Shown: positions 10,242-18,947 of the stretch, piece after piece
Position numbering within the stretch: the first letter of the stretch is position 1
Layout: each line of letters begins with the position of its first letter
Source: Variovorax jilinensis
GTDB taxonomy: Bacteria > Pseudomonadota > Gammaproteobacteria > Burkholderiales > Burkholderiaceae_C
DNA length: 64,000 nt
Reading direction: 5' to 3'
Assembly: GCF_030316885.1 (NCBI RefSeq)
Contig: NZ_JASZYQ010000003.1
Location: forward strand, 372,001 to 436,000
Program-made: the position numbers and the translations under genes
The notes under the pieces: generated by a model
The model's database searches: none
What the model was told of the DNA's origin: nothing
The model's input: only the letters and a program-made list of their open reading frames with translations

Positions 10242-10369
10242 CGGCTGATTGTCCTATTCTTGGAACGAACTAAGGCATTTTTACAGACTTATCAATTAAT
10301 CGCTTCAAAAATAGAATTCTCCCCACGCCGACCGATTTCCGTGCCGGCCCCTCAAGAAAGGCATTCACC

Positions 10370-11017
10370 ATGAAGCTGCTGCACGTCGATTCCAGTGTCC
10401 TCGGAGGCAACTCCGTTTCCCGCCAACTCACCGCGGAAGTGGTGGCCGACTGGCGCAAGACCCATCCCGACACCACGGTCGAATACCTCGACCTGGCGGT
10501 GGACACGCCCAACCATTTCAGCGCCGATGCGCTCGGGATCAAGGTCGGCGCCCAGGCCGAGCCGACCGCCGCCCAGCGCTTCGAGAACGAAGTCTCCGAG
10601 CGGCTCGTGAGCCAGTTCCTGGCCGCCGACGTGATCGTCGTCGGCGCCCCGCTCTACAACTTCACGGTGCCGACCCAGCTCAAGGCCTGGATCGACCGCC
10701 TGGCGCAGGCCGGCCGCACCTTCAAGTACACCGAGAAGGGTCCCGTGGGCCTGGCCGGCGGCAAGACCGTGATCGTGGCCTCGACCCGCGGCGGCGCCTA
10801 CTCGACCAGCGATGGCGGCCAGGCGATGGAGCACCAGGAGAGCTACCTCAAGGTGGTGTTCGGCTTCTTCGGCATCACCGACGTGCGCATCGTGCGCGCC
10901 GAGGGCCTGGCGATGGGCGATGCCGCCAAGGCCTCGGCGCTGGCGGCAGCGCGTGCCGACATCGGCACGGCGACCGGCAAGGCCGCGAACCAGGACCAGG
11001 CGGCGCTCGCGGCCTGA
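10370..11017 (+). CDS. azoR: FMN-dependent NADH-azoreductase
   Basis: A flavodoxin-fold NAD(P)H-dependent quinone/azo reductase of 215 residues (E. coli AzoR is 201). Visible FMN contacts are the N-terminal [16 protein letters not shown] phosphate loop (residues 5-20), [17 protein letters not shown] around residue 100 and STRGGAYS near residue 143. It detoxifies quinones and azo compounds in the cytoplasm using FMN. It is transcribed away from the LysR gene and ends at a strong hairpin, so it is probably a single-gene unit. The AT-rich leader at 10255-10320 presumably holds the shared promoter region. Confidence 0.92.
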   Translation: MKLLHVDSSVLGGNSVSRQLTAEVVADWRKTHPDTTVEYLDLAVDTPNHFSADALGIKVGAQAEPTAAQRFENEVSERLVSQFLAADVIVVGAPLYNFTVPTQLKAWIDRLAQAGRTFKYTEKGPVGLAGGKTVIVASTRGGAYSTSDGGQAMEHQESYLKVVFGFFGITDVRIVRAEGLAMGDAAKASALAAARADIGTATGKAANQDQAALAA

Positions 11018-11053
11018 TGTTCGGGACCGGACGCCTCGTGCGTCCGGACAATG

Positions 11054-11090
11054 AAAAGGGGCGGCCCACATCGAGCGGGCCGCCCCTTTT
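11054..11090 (+). terminator. rho-independent terminator of azoR (bidirectional)
   Basis: Perfect 14-bp inverted repeat AAAAGGGGCGGCCC / GGGCCGCCCCTTTT with a 9-nt loop, ending in five T. The leading A run gives a matching T run on the other strand, so it can also stop the convergent reductase gene that ends at 11106. Confidence 0.9.
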
Positions 11091-11105
11091 TCGTCGTCGC
11101 GCAGG

Positions 11106-11660
11106 CTACTTGCCGACGTGAAGATTGATCCAGGCCACGTACTTGTCGACCCAGCCCTGGAGGAACTGCTTGCTGGTCTCGGCGATGTGGCCCTTGTCGT
11201 CGAACATGCCTTCCTTGTTCTGGATGTAGACCTCGGGCTGGTTGAGGGTCGGCATGTCGAGGTAGGCCAGGATCGGCCGCAGGTGCTGCTGCGCGGCCGC
11301 GGTGCCGATCGGGCCCACCGAGACGCCGACCACGCCAGCCGGCTTGCCGGCCCAGGCGCTCTGGCCGTAGGGACGCGAGGCGTTGTCGATCGCGTTCTTG
11401 AGCACGCCGGGAATCGAGCGGTTGTACTCGGCCGTCACGAACAGCACGCCGTCGGCGGCCGCGATCTCGCTCTTCAGGCGCCGCACCGACGCCGACTGGT
11501 TGCCGTCCTCATCCTGGTTGTAGAGCGGCAGATCGTCGATGCGCACATGCTCGAAGGTGAAATCCGCGGGCGCCAGGTGCGCGATCGCAAGCGCGAGCTT
11601 GCGGTTCAGCGAATCCTTGCGCAGGCTGCCGATGACGACGGCGATCTTTTTCTGGCTCAT
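11106..11660 (-). CDS. NADPH-dependent FMN reductase (ChrR/quinone reductase type)
   Basis: A 184-residue flavodoxin-like reductase. The N-terminal IGSLRKDSLNRKLA is the FMN phosphate loop. EYNRSIPGVLKNAIDNASRP is the second flavin segment, diagnostic for the ChrR/YieF group, and GTAAAQQHLRPIL follows. Family members reduce quinones, chromate or free FMN with NAD(P)H and protect against oxidative stress. It is oriented like the ssu operon upstream but lies 48 bp beyond epsC, so it could be read through from it. The exact physiological acceptor is not predictable from sequence. Confidence 0.85.
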   Translation of the reverse strand: MSQKKIAVVIGSLRKDSLNRKLALAIAHLAPADFTFEHVRIDDLPLYNQDEDGNQSASVRRLKSEIAAADGVLFVTAEYNRSIPGVLKNAIDNASRPYGQSAWAGKPAGVVGVSVGPIGTAAAQQHLRPILAYLDMPTLNQPEVYIQNKEGMFDDKGHIAETSKQFLQGWVDKYVAWINLHVGK

Positions 11661-11708
11661 GAAGACTCCTTGCAGACGGGGGGTTGGGGAGGAACGCTCG
11701 ACGATAGC

Positions 11709-12623
11709 TCAGGCCCGGTGCCGCGGGGGCGCGTTCTGCACGCTGGCCTGCGACACGCTGGCGCCGGCCGGCACGTCGTCGGTGATCCAGACGTTGCCGC
11801 CGATGACGGCGCCGCGACCGAGCGTGACGCGGCCGAGGATGGTGGCGCCGGCGTAGATCACGACGTCGTCCTCGACCACCGGATGGCGCGGCAGGCCCTT
11901 CTGCAGGTTGCCTTCGGCGTCGGTCGGGAAGCGCTTGGCGCCGAGCGTCACGGCCTGGTAGATGCGCACCCGCTTGCCGATCACGGCGGTCTCGCCAATC
12001 ACGACGCCGGTGCCATGGTCGATGAAGAAGCCGGCATCGATCTTCGCGCCCGGATGGATGTCGATGCCGGTCTGGCCGTGCGCGAGCTCGGCCGTGATGC
12101 GCGCCAGCAGCGGCAGGCCGAGCCCGTAGAGCTGGTGCGCCAGCCGGTGATGGATCATCGCCAGGATGCCCGGATAGCACAGCAGCACCTCGTCGACGCT
12201 GCGCGCCGCCGGGTCGCCTTGGAAGGCGGCCAGCACGTCGCCGTCGAGCAGCCGTCGGATGCCGGGCAGCGCGGCCGCGAAAGACTGCACCGCCTCGGCC
12301 GCCTGGGTGTCGATCTCTTCGGGGGGGCGCGGCTGGTGGCGCGCCATGTAGCGCAGCTCGAGCCGGGCCTGTGTCAGCAGCGACTGCAGCGCCGCGTCGA
12401 GCGTGTAGCCGACATAGAAATCCTCGCTGTCATGGCGCAGTTCCGGCGGCCCGAGCCGCATCGGAAACAGCACGCCCTTGAGCGATTCGACGACGCCCGC
12501 GAGCGCCTCGCGCGAAGGAAACTCGCGGCTGCCGGGCTCGCGCGAGCGCTGCTGCGAATCGCGCCATTCATCGCGCGCCTCGTGCAGCGCCGCAACCACC
12601 TGGCCGACATCGAATAACGGCAT
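11709..12623 (-). CDS. epsC: serine O-acetyltransferase, EpsC/SrpH type
   Basis: Makes O-acetylserine from serine and acetyl-CoA, the carbon acceptor for sulfide in cysteine synthesis. The 304-residue protein has an N-terminal helical region, then a left-handed beta-helix with hexapeptide repeats. The repeats run from IDIHPGAKIDAGFFIDHG through VVIGETAVIGKRVRIYQAVTLG to VVEDDVVIYAGATILG and VTLGRGAVIGGNVWI. The ATG at 12623 is preferred over the upstream GTG (12629) because GGAG sits 8 bases before it. It closes the ssu operon, matching sulfite release by SsuD with the carbon skeleton needed for cysteine. Confidence 0.9.
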   Translation of the reverse strand: MPLFDVGQVVAALHEARDEWRDSQQRSREPGSREFPSREALAGVVESLKGVLFPMRLGPPELRHDSEDFYVGYTLDAALQSLLTQARLELRYMARHQPRPPEEIDTQAAEAVQSFAAALPGIRRLLDGDVLAAFQGDPAARSVDEVLLCYPGILAMIHHRLAHQLYGLGLPLLARITAELAHGQTGIDIHPGAKIDAGFFIDHGTGVVIGETAVIGKRVRIYQAVTLGAKRFPTDAEGNLQKGLPRHPVVEDDVVIYAGATILGRVTLGRGAVIGGNVWITDDVPAGASVSQASVQNAPPRHRA

Positions 12624-12696
12624 GGACACTTCTCCGTTCGTGGGGACTTGGACGATGCATCATCGCGCAAGTCCCCACGGCGGAGGGGTCTCTTCC

Positions 12697-12912
12697 TCAG
12701 AGCTTGGCGATCGAGACCTCGGTCGACTTCACGAGCGCGACCACGTCCGACCCCGGCTTCAGTTGCAGTTCGTCGACCGAGCGGGTCGTGATGACCGAGG
12801 TCACGATGCCCCATGCGGTCTCGACATCGACCTCGGACACGACGTCGCCACGGATGATTTCGCGCACCTTGCCCTTGAACTGGTTGCGCACGTTGATGGC
12901 TTGAATGGACAT
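12697..12912 (-). CDS. ssuF: molbindin-like TOBE protein, SsuF
   Basis: A 71-residue single TOBE/Mop domain (QFKGKVREIIRGDVVSEV at the N-terminus, then TSVITTRSVDELQLKPGSDV and VALVKSTEVSIAK). Such proteins bind molybdate or related oxyanions. In Pseudomonas putida the ssu operon carries an equivalent gene, ssuF, reported as needed for sulfonate use, and the position here after ssuB is the same. What it binds in this pathway is unresolved. It lies 37 bp downstream of ssuB and 73 bp upstream of epsC on the same strand. Confidence 0.85.
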   Translation of the reverse strand: MSIQAINVRNQFKGKVREIIRGDVVSEVDVETAWGIVTSVITTRSVDELQLKPGSDVVALVKSTEVSIAKL

Positions 12913-12949
12913 GGAAGACTCCTGATGGGTGGGATGAAAAGGGGGTGGA

Positions 12950-13789
12950 TCAGAGCGCCCAGCGCAGCAGATGTGCCGGGCCGTCGGTCCAGTGGGTGTC
13001 GTTGGCAGGCTCGATGTCGGAGTCGGGCTGGCCGGGCTTCTGCAGCACGCGGTCAAGGATGCGTTTCTCGATGGCCGCGAACGCCGCATCGCCCTGGGAG
13101 CGCGGCCGCGCGAGCGTGATGTGCTCGTCGAGCGCGATGCGGCCGTCCTCGATCAGGATCACGCGGTCGGCCAACGCCACCGCTTCCTGCACGTCATGCG
13201 TGACCAGCAGCGCGGTGAAGCGGTGCTGCTGCCAGAGGCTCTCGATCAGGCGGTGCATCTCGATGCGCGTCAGCGCATCCAGGGCGCCGAGCGGCTCGTC
13301 GAGCAGCAGCAGACGCGGCTGGTGCACCAGGGCGCGTGCCAGTGCAACCCGCTGGCGCTGTCCGCCCGAGAGTCGCGCCGGCCATTCGCCCGCGCGTTCC
13401 GCCAGGCCCACCTGGGCCAGCACTTCGGCGCCGCGCGCCCTGCCCGCCTCGGACAGGCCCAGCGCGACGTTGTCGAGCACGCGCCGCCAGGGCAGCAGGC
13501 GCGCCTCCTGGAACATGATCCGCGTGTCGTCGTGCAGGCCGTCGACCTGCCGGCCGTCGGTGCTGAGCGTGCCGGCGGTCGCCGGCTCGAGGCCCGCCAC
13601 CAGCCGCAGCAGGGTGCTCTTGCCGCAGCCGCTGCGGCCGACGATGGCGATGAACTGCCCGGGCTCGATGTCGAGCTGCGTGTTGCGCAGCACCTCGCGA
13701 TCGCCGTAGCTCTTCGACAAGCCCTGGATCTCGAGATGGACGCCCGCTGGCGATTCGGGACGCGGTGCGGGTTGAAGCACGGCACTCAT
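12950..13789 (-). CDS. ssuB: aliphatic sulfonate ABC transporter ATP-binding protein SsuB
   Basis: ATPase of the SsuABC sulfonate importer, 279 residues. It carries Walker [10 protein letters not shown] (51-59), signature LSGGQ (140-144) and Walker B DEP (164-166). The Q-loop segment [10 protein letters not shown] (92-101) is typical of the nitrate/sulfonate/taurine subfamily. The ATG at 13789 overlaps the ssuC stop by 4 bp. A C-terminal extension after residue 240 ([19 protein letters not shown]) is not part of the ATPase fold and has no recognised function. The frame stays open upstream well into ssuC and ssuD, but that part is not coding. Confidence 0.93.
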   Translation of the reverse strand: MSAVLQPAPRPESPAGVHLEIQGLSKSYGDREVLRNTQLDIEPGQFIAIVGRSGCGKSTLLRLVAGLEPATAGTLSTDGRQVDGLHDDTRIMFQEARLLPWRRVLDNVALGLSEAGRARGAEVLAQVGLAERAGEWPARLSGGQRQRVALARALVHQPRLLLLDEPLGALDALTRIEMHRLIESLWQQHRFTALLVTHDVQEAVALADRVILIEDGRIALDEHITLARPRSQGDAAFAAIEKRILDRVLQKPGQPDSDIEPANDTHWTDGPAHLLRWAL

Positions 13790-14622
13790 TTGGAAGCTCC
13801 TCCATAGGCGGGATGCCAGCGCAGCCACCAGCGCTCGAGGCCGCGCGCCAGCAGGTCGGCCAGCTTGCCGAGCAGCGCGTACAGCAGGATGCCGACAAGC
13901 ACGATGTCGGTCTGCAGGAATTCGCGTGCGTTCATCGTCAGGTAGCCGATGCCCGACTGCGCCGAGATGGTCTCGGCCACGATCAGGATCACCCACATCA
14001 GGCCGAGCGAGAAGCGCAGGCCCACGAGGATCGAGGACACCGCGCCCGGCAGGATCACTTCCTTGTAGAGCTGCCAGCGGGTGAGGCCATAGGTGCGCCC
14101 CATCTCGATCAGCTGCGGATCGACGTTGCGGATGCCGTGGAAGGTGTTGAGGTAGATCGGGAAGAACACCGACACCGAGATCAGGAACAGCTTGGCCGAC
14201 TCGTCGATGCCGAACCACAGGATCACGAGCGGGATCAGCGCCAGTGCAGGGATGTTGCGCACCATCTGCAGCGTCGAGTCGAGCAGGGTCTCGAAGAACT
14301 TGACGGAGCCGGTCAGGAGGCCGAGCAGCAGCCCCAGGCCGCCGCCGATGGCCAGACCCGCGAGCGCCCGGCCGGCGCTGATCTTCACGTGGGTCCAGAG
14401 TTCGCCCGAAGCGGTGAGTTTCCACGCCGCCTTCACGACCTCGATCGGTGCCGGCAGCACGCGGGTGGAGAGCCAGCCCAGCGACGAGGCGATCTGCCAG
14501 AAGGCGATCAGCGCCACCGGCACCAGCCATGGCACGAGGCGGCGGCCGACGCCGAGCACGAAGGCCTTGGCGCCGCCGAGCGAAGGTGCCTGCAGCGGAA
14601 GGGCCTGTACTTGTTCGGTCAT
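13786..14622 (-). CDS. ssuC: aliphatic sulfonate ABC transporter permease SsuC
   Basis: Membrane subunit of the sulfonate importer. The 278-residue protein has about six membrane helices, and the EAA loop [20 protein letters not shown] lies near residue 180. The blocks [21 protein letters not shown] and [14 protein letters not shown] are typical of the SsuC/TauC family. It sits between ssuD (9 bp gap) and ssuB (4 bp overlap). Confidence 0.93.
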   Translation of the reverse strand: MTEQVQALPLQAPSLGGAKAFVLGVGRRLVPWLVPVALIAFWQIASSLGWLSTRVLPAPIEVVKAAWKLTASGELWTHVKISAGRALAGLAIGGGLGLLLGLLTGSVKFFETLLDSTLQMVRNIPALALIPLVILWFGIDESAKLFLISVSVFFPIYLNTFHGIRNVDPQLIEMGRTYGLTRWQLYKEVILPGAVSSILVGLRFSLGLMWVILIVAETISAQSGIGYLTMNAREFLQTDIVLVGILLYALLGKLADLLARGLERWWLRWHPAYGGASK

Positions 14623-14631
14623 GGCGTGGCC

Positions 14632-15801
14632 TCAGCTTTGCGACTGCAGCCGCGAGGGCGCGTCGAGATTGGCGACCACTTCGCCGAACGGGCCGCTCAG
14701 CACCTGCCCCGGCAGCCCCGGGCGGTGCTTCCGCGGCAGCAGCGGGAACACCAGTTCGGCGAAGCGGTAGGACTCCTCGAGGTGCGGATAGCCCGATAGG
14801 ATGAAGTTGTCGATGCCGAGCGCGGCGTACTCCTCGATGCGCGCCGCCACGGTCTTCGGATCGCCGACCAGTGCGGTGCCGGCACCGCCGCGCACCAGCC
14901 CGACGCCGGCCCACAGGTTGGGGCTGATCTCGAGCGCCTCGCGCGTGCGGCGGGTGCCGCCTGCATGCAGCGCGGCCATGCGGCGCTGGCCTTCGGAATC
15001 CATGCGCGCGAAGGCGGCCTGCGCCCGCGCCACGGTCTCGTCGTCGACCCGGCTGATGAGCGATTCGGCCGCACGCCAGGCCTCGTCCTCGGTCTCGCGC
15101 ACGATCACGTGCAGGCGGATGCCGAACTTCACGCTGCGGCCGTGGCTGGCCGCGCGCTCGCGGACGTCGGCGATCTTCTTCGCCACCTCGGCCGGCGGCT
15201 CGCCCCAGGTCAGGTAGGCATCGACCTGTTCGGCCGCGAGGTCGTGCGCCGCGGCCGACGAGCCGCCGAACCAGACCGGCGGGTACGGCTGCTGCACCGG
15301 CGGAAACAGCAGCTTGGCGCCCTTCACGCTCAGGTGCCTGCCTTCGTAGTCCAGGGCCTGGCCGTCGTGGCTGCGCGCGATGATCTCGCGCCAGATGCGG
15401 ATGAACTCGGCCGACTGCTCGTAGCGTGCCGCATGGTCGAGGTAGACGCCGTCGCCCTCGAGCTCGGCCTGGTCGCCGCCCGTGACCAGGTTCACCAGCA
15501 GGCGGCCGCCTGACAGGCGATCGAAGGTCGCGGCCATGCGCGCGGCCAGGCTCGGCTGGTGCAGCCCGGGGCGTACCGCGACCAGGAACTTGAGCCGCCG
15601 GGTGGCACCGATCAGGCTCGAGGCGATGACCCACGGGTCTTCGCAGGAGCGCCCGGTCGGGATCAGCACGCCTTCGTAGCCGAGCGAGTCGGCGGCACCG
15701 GCGATCTGCTGCAGGTATTCGAGGTCGACCTTGCGCGCGCCCTCGGTGGTGCCGAGGTAGCGGCTGTCGCCGTGGGTGGGGAGGAACCAGAAGACTTGCA
15801 T
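14632..15801 (-). CDS. ssuD: FMNH2-dependent alkanesulfonate monooxygenase SsuD
   Basis: Cleaves alkanesulfonates to aldehyde and sulfite using O2 and FMNH2 supplied by SsuE. The 389-residue TIM-barrel protein matches the E. coli enzyme in length (381). It shows the starting [15 protein letters not shown], the [14 protein letters not shown] active-site cysteine segment (C54 region in E. coli), [20 protein letters not shown] and [17 protein letters not shown]-terminal tail of about 10 residues beyond the family end is present. It starts 8 bp after ssuA and precedes ssuC. Confidence 0.95.
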   Translation of the reverse strand: MQVFWFLPTHGDSRYLGTTEGARKVDLEYLQQIAGAADSLGYEGVLIPTGRSCEDPWVIASSLIGATRRLKFLVAVRPGLHQPSLAARMAATFDRLSGGRLLVNLVTGGDQAELEGDGVYLDHAARYEQSAEFIRIWREIIARSHDGQALDYEGRHLSVKGAKLLFPPVQQPYPPVWFGGSSAAAHDLAAEQVDAYLTWGEPPAEVAKKIADVRERAASHGRSVKFGIRLHVIVRETEDEAWRAAESLISRVDDETVARAQAAFARMDSEGQRRMAALHAGGTRRTREALEISPNLWAGVGLVRGGAGTALVGDPKTVAARIEEYAALGIDNFILSGYPHLEESYRFAELVFPLLPRKHRPGLPGQVLSGPFGEVVANLDAPSRLQSQS

Positions 15802-15809
15802 GGGAAACT

Positions 15810-16772
15810 TCAGACGGCTGCCTCGAGCAGGTTGATCTTCCTGGGGATCAGCCCGAGCGAGAGGAAGGTGTCGGCGATCTGCTGCTGCTCGCCGAGGATC
15901 GCCTTGGTGATCGGCCCGGTGCCGAACTGGCTGCGCGACACCGACAGCTCGACCACCGGTTGCGGCAGGCCCCACAGCGCAGCCAGCTCGGCCGCGAAGG
16001 CGCCGCGGTTGGCCTGGCCCCACTGATCGACGCGGTCGATTTCCTCGATGAGGATCTTGATGACGTCGGCGTTCTTCGCCGCATAGTCGAGCGACGAGAA
16101 GTAGAAGGCGCGGTTGCCCACCACGCCGGTGGCATCCGCGAGCACGCGGGCGTCGAGCGTCTTCTGCGCTGCGGCGAGGAACGGGTCCCAGATCACCCAG
16201 GCGTCGATCGAGCCCTTTTCGAAGGCGGCGCGCGCATCGGAGGGCGGCAGGAAAACGACGTTGACGTCGCTGTACGAGAGGCCGTTTTTCTCGAGCAGCT
16301 TGACCAGGAAGTAATGGACGTTGCTGCCCTTGTTGAGCGCGACCTTCTTGCCCTTCAGGTCCTTGACCGACTGGATCGCGGAGGTCTTCGGCACCAGCAC
16401 CGCCTCGGACTGCGGCCGCGGAACGGTGGCCGCCACGTAGGCCAGCGGCGCACCGGCGGCCTGCGCGAAGATCGGCGGCGCCTCGCCGACGTCGCCGAAG
16501 TCGATCGAGCCGACGTTGAGCGCCTCGAGCTGCACCGGTCCGGCGGTGAACTCGGTCCACTTGACCGTGACGCCCAGGGGGGCCAGCCGCTTCTCGAGCG
16601 TGCCGCGGCCCTTGAGCAGGCTCAGCGTGCCCTTCTGGTTGCCGATGCGCAGCGTGCGCGCCGGTGCCTGGGGCTGGGCCAGCGCCGAGAGCGATGGTAG
16701 CGCCAGGGCCGCGGCGGCGCCCTGGATCAGCCGTCGACGGCCGGATGCATGAACGGTGAGAACGGGTCGCAT
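15810..16772 (-). CDS. ssuA: periplasmic aliphatic sulfonate-binding protein SsuA
   Basis: Periplasmic receptor that delivers sulfonates to SsuBC. The 320-residue protein starts with a signal region containing GRRRLIQG, possibly Tat-like, cleaved after SALAQ near residue 32. The mature domain contains [36 protein letters not shown] and the [13 protein letters not shown] block of the family. The ATG at 16772 is preferred over a frame extension to 16973, which adds only low-complexity arginine/serine-rich sequence. A 106-bp gap separates it from ssuE. Confidence 0.92.
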   Translation of the reverse strand: MRPVLTVHASGRRRLIQGAAAALALPSLSALAQPQAPARTLRIGNQKGTLSLLKGRGTLEKRLAPLGVTVKWTEFTAGPVQLEALNVGSIDFGDVGEAPPIFAQAAGAPLAYVAATVPRPQSEAVLVPKTSAIQSVKDLKGKKVALNKGSNVHYFLVKLLEKNGLSYSDVNVVFLPPSDARAAFEKGSIDAWVIWDPFLAAAQKTLDARVLADATGVVGNRAFYFSSLDYAAKNADVIKILIEEIDRVDQWGQANRGAFAAELAALWGLPQPVVELSVSRSQFGTGPITKAILGEQQQIADTFLSLGLIPRKINLLEAAV

Positions 16773-16878
16773 TGGGTTTCTTTCAGGCAAGGGTTGCCCC
16801 GCGCCGCTCGGCGGCGATTTCGTTTCGGGACCGGGATGAAAAATCGGAAGCGGCGACCGGGCGCCGCCGGCGGAGGCG

Positions 16879-17463
16879 TCAGACGCTACATCGCACCTGG
16901 GCGAAATCGACCGGTTCGAAGCCCCAGGTCGGCGGCAGCCGGAGCCCTTCGCTGGCCAGCGTCTCGACCGCATCGTCGAGCCGCTGGGCCAGATCGGCCT
17001 GCAGCTGGTAGGCGCCCTCGGGCTGCAGCGTGACCTGGCCGTCGGTGGCGTAGACGCCGGGCAGGATATGACGCGCCGCCAGCGACTGCAGCACCGGCCG
17101 CAGCGCGTAGTCGAGCGCCAGCATGTGGTGCGGACTGCCGCCGGTGGCCAGCGGCAGCACGGTCTTGCCCTTGAGCGCCGACTGCGGCAGCAGGTCGAGA
17201 AAGACCTTGAGCACGCCGCTGTAGGCCGCCTTGTAGACCGGCGTCGCGATCACGATCACGTCGGCACGCCGCAGCTGCTCGACCGCGTGCTGCACCGACG
17301 GATGCGAAGCCTCGCCGAGCAGCAGCGCATGGGCCGCCAGCTCGCGGATCGCGAGCCGCTCGACCGGCACTTCGCGCAGGGCCAGGCGGGCGGCGACCGC
17401 ATCGAGCAGCACCGCCGAACGCGAGGGCGCCGAGGGACTGCCGGCAATCAGGAGAACGGACAT
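16879..17463 (-). CDS. ssuE: NADPH-dependent FMN reductase SsuE
   Basis: Supplies reduced FMN to SsuD. The 194-residue flavodoxin-fold protein (E. coli 191) shows the FMN loop LLIAGSPSAPSRSAVLL at the N-terminus, then IVIATPVYKAAYSGVLK and PLATGGSPHHMLALDYALRP. These segments include the region where SsuE-family enzymes carry their pi-helix (near YKAAYSG). It is 18 bp after sbp2 and upstream of ssuA in the order sbp2-ssuE-ssuA-ssuD-ssuC-ssuB-ssuF-epsC, nearly the standard ssuEADCBF order. Confidence 0.93.
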   Translation of the reverse strand: MSVLLIAGSPSAPSRSAVLLDAVAARLALREVPVERLAIRELAAHALLLGEASHPSVQHAVEQLRRADVIVIATPVYKAAYSGVLKVFLDLLPQSALKGKTVLPLATGGSPHHMLALDYALRPVLQSLAARHILPGVYATDGQVTLQPEGAYQLQADLAQRLDDAVETLASEGLRLPPTWGFEPVDFAQVRCSV

Positions 17464-17481
17464 CGGGAGCCGGCTCGCGCT

Positions 17482-18510
17482 TTACTTCTGCTTGGCCAGG
17501 TAGATCTGGTCGAAGGTGCCGCCGTCGGCGAAGTGCACCTTGTCGGCCTTGCCCCAGCCGCCGAACGCGTCGTCGATCGTGAACAGCGTGAGCTTGGGGA
17601 ACTGGTTCGCGTACTTGGCCTTGGCCTTGTCCGAGGTCGGACGGTAGTAGTTGCGGCCCGCCACGTCCTGGCCCTCGTCCGAGTACAGGTACTTGAGGTA
17701 TTCCTCGGCCACGGCGCGCGTGCCCTTCTTGTCGACCACCTTGTCGACCACCGCCACCGAGGGCTCGGCCAGGATGCTGATCGACGGCGCCACGATGTCG
17801 AACTTGTCGGCACCGAACTCCTTCTGCGCGAGGTAGGCCTCGTTTTCCCAGGCCAGCAGGACGTCGCCGACGCCGCGCTGCACGAAGGTGATGGTCGAGC
17901 CGCGGGCGCCCGTGTCGAGCACCGGCACGTTCTTGTAGAGGTTGCCGACGAATTCCTTCGCCTTGTCGTCGCTGCCGTACTTGCGCTTGGCGAATTCCCA
18001 GGCCGCGAGGTAGTTCCAGCGCGCGCCGCCCGAGGTCTTGGGGTTGGGCGTGATCACCTGCACGCCGGCCTTGGTGAGGTCGTCCCAGTCCTTGATGCCC
18101 TTGGGATTGCCCTTCTTCACGAGGAAGACGATGGTCGAGGTGTAGGGCGCCGAGTTGTGCGGCAGGCGCTTCTGCCAATCCGCCTTGAGCAGGCCGCCGT
18201 TGGTGACCAGCGCGTCGACGTCGCCCGCCAGTGCCAGCGTCGCGACATCGGCGTCGAGGCCGTCGATGATCGAGCGCGCCTGCTTGCCCGAGCCGCCGTG
18301 CGACTGCTTGATCGTCACGTCCTGGCCGGTCTTGCCCTTCCAGTAGGCGGCGAAGGCCTTGTTGTAGTCCACGTAGAGCTCGCGCGTCGGGTCGTAGGAA
18401 ACATTGAGCAGGGTCACGCCCTGCGCAAACGACGGCACAGCCGTCAGGGCGATGCCGGCCGTGAAGGCGGCAGCGAGGGAAAGCTTGATAAAGTCGCGGC
18501 GGAGGCGCAT
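17482..18510 (-). CDS. periplasmic sulfate-binding protein (second copy)
   Basis: A 342-residue sulfate-binding protein, paralogous to the one at 7.6-8.6 kb. The signal peptide (residues 1-29, ending VPSFAQ) begins with [12 protein letters not shown]. The mature part keeps [41 protein letters not shown] and [22 protein letters not shown]. It heads the ssu operon and has no sulfate permease of its own nearby, so it probably feeds CysTWA. The ATG at 18510 is chosen because the signal peptide starts there; the upstream 34 codons are not conserved-looking. Its ligand preference (sulfate or thiosulfate) is not predictable. Confidence 0.92.
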   Translation of the reverse strand: MRLRRDFIKLSLAAAFTAGIALTAVPSFAQGVTLLNVSYDPTRELYVDYNKAFAAYWKGKTGQDVTIKQSHGGSGKQARSIIDGLDADVATLALAGDVDALVTNGGLLKADWQKRLPHNSAPYTSTIVFLVKKGNPKGIKDWDDLTKAGVQVITPNPKTSGGARWNYLAAWEFAKRKYGSDDKAKEFVGNLYKNVPVLDTGARGSTITFVQRGVGDVLLAWENEAYLAQKEFGADKFDIVAPSISILAEPSVAVVDKVVDKKGTRAVAEEYLKYLYSDEGQDVAGRNYYRPTSDKAKAKYANQFPKLTLFTIDDAFGGWGKADKVHFADGGTFDQIYLAKQK

Positions 18511-18546
18511 GGTCTTGTGCTCGTAAAAGGCATGAAGCTGAAGCCA

Positions 18547-18608
18547 CGTATTCTGAATACGGCATATGGAATCGCGAACGACCGAGTTCTCAGTTCCAAA
18601 TAACCAAA
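18547..18608. promoter_or_regulatory. divergent promoter region of sbp2-ssu operon and yggX
   Basis: This AT-richer intergenic stretch contains the perfect palindrome CGTATTC-T-GAATACG (18547-18561). Further out, ATAACCAAA (18600-18608) reads TTTGGTTAT on the ssu sense strand and matches the motif upstream of sbp. Both are plausible operator elements for the sulfur regulon. Which one is bound, and by what, is inference. Confidence 0.3.
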
Positions 18609-18641
18609 TCAACTAAGACAACCCACATAAGGCAGGCATCT

Positions 18642-18917
18642 ATGGCACGCATGGTCCAGTGCATCAAGCTCGGCAAGGAAGCCGAAGGGCTCGACTTCCC
18701 CCCCTATCCGGGCGAACTCGGCAAGCGACTGTGGGAAAGCGTGAGCAAGGAAGCCTGGGCCGCGTGGCTCAAGCAGCAGACGATGCTGGTCAACGAGAAC
18801 CGGCTCAACCTTGCCGATGCGCGGGCTCGCCAGTACCTCGCGCGGCAGATGGAAAAGCACTTCTTCGGCGACGGCGCCGACGCGGTGCAGGGCTACGTGC
18901 CGCCGCCCGCGGCCTGA
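18642..18917 (+). CDS. yggX: oxidative damage protection protein / Fe(2+)-trafficking protein YggX
   Basis: A 91-residue cytoplasmic protein of the YggX family, which protects iron-sulfur clusters from oxidative damage and is linked to iron handling. The sequence starts [20 protein letters not shown] with the conserved C7, followed by [12 protein letters not shown] and [20 protein letters not shown], matching the whole family length (about 90). It is transcribed divergently from sbp2 and is followed 30 bp later by mnmC. Confidence 0.95.
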   Translation: MARMVQCIKLGKEAEGLDFPPYPGELGKRLWESVSKEAWAAWLKQQTMLVNENRLNLADARARQYLARQMEKHFFGDGADAVQGYVPPPAA

Positions 18918-18947
18918 ACGACCACATCGCAGATTTCCGCGCGGCCC

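Noticed and set aside
11118..12617. Long plus-strand frame opposite the FMN reductase and epsC
   Set aside because: Antisense shadow of two genes with strong family motifs.
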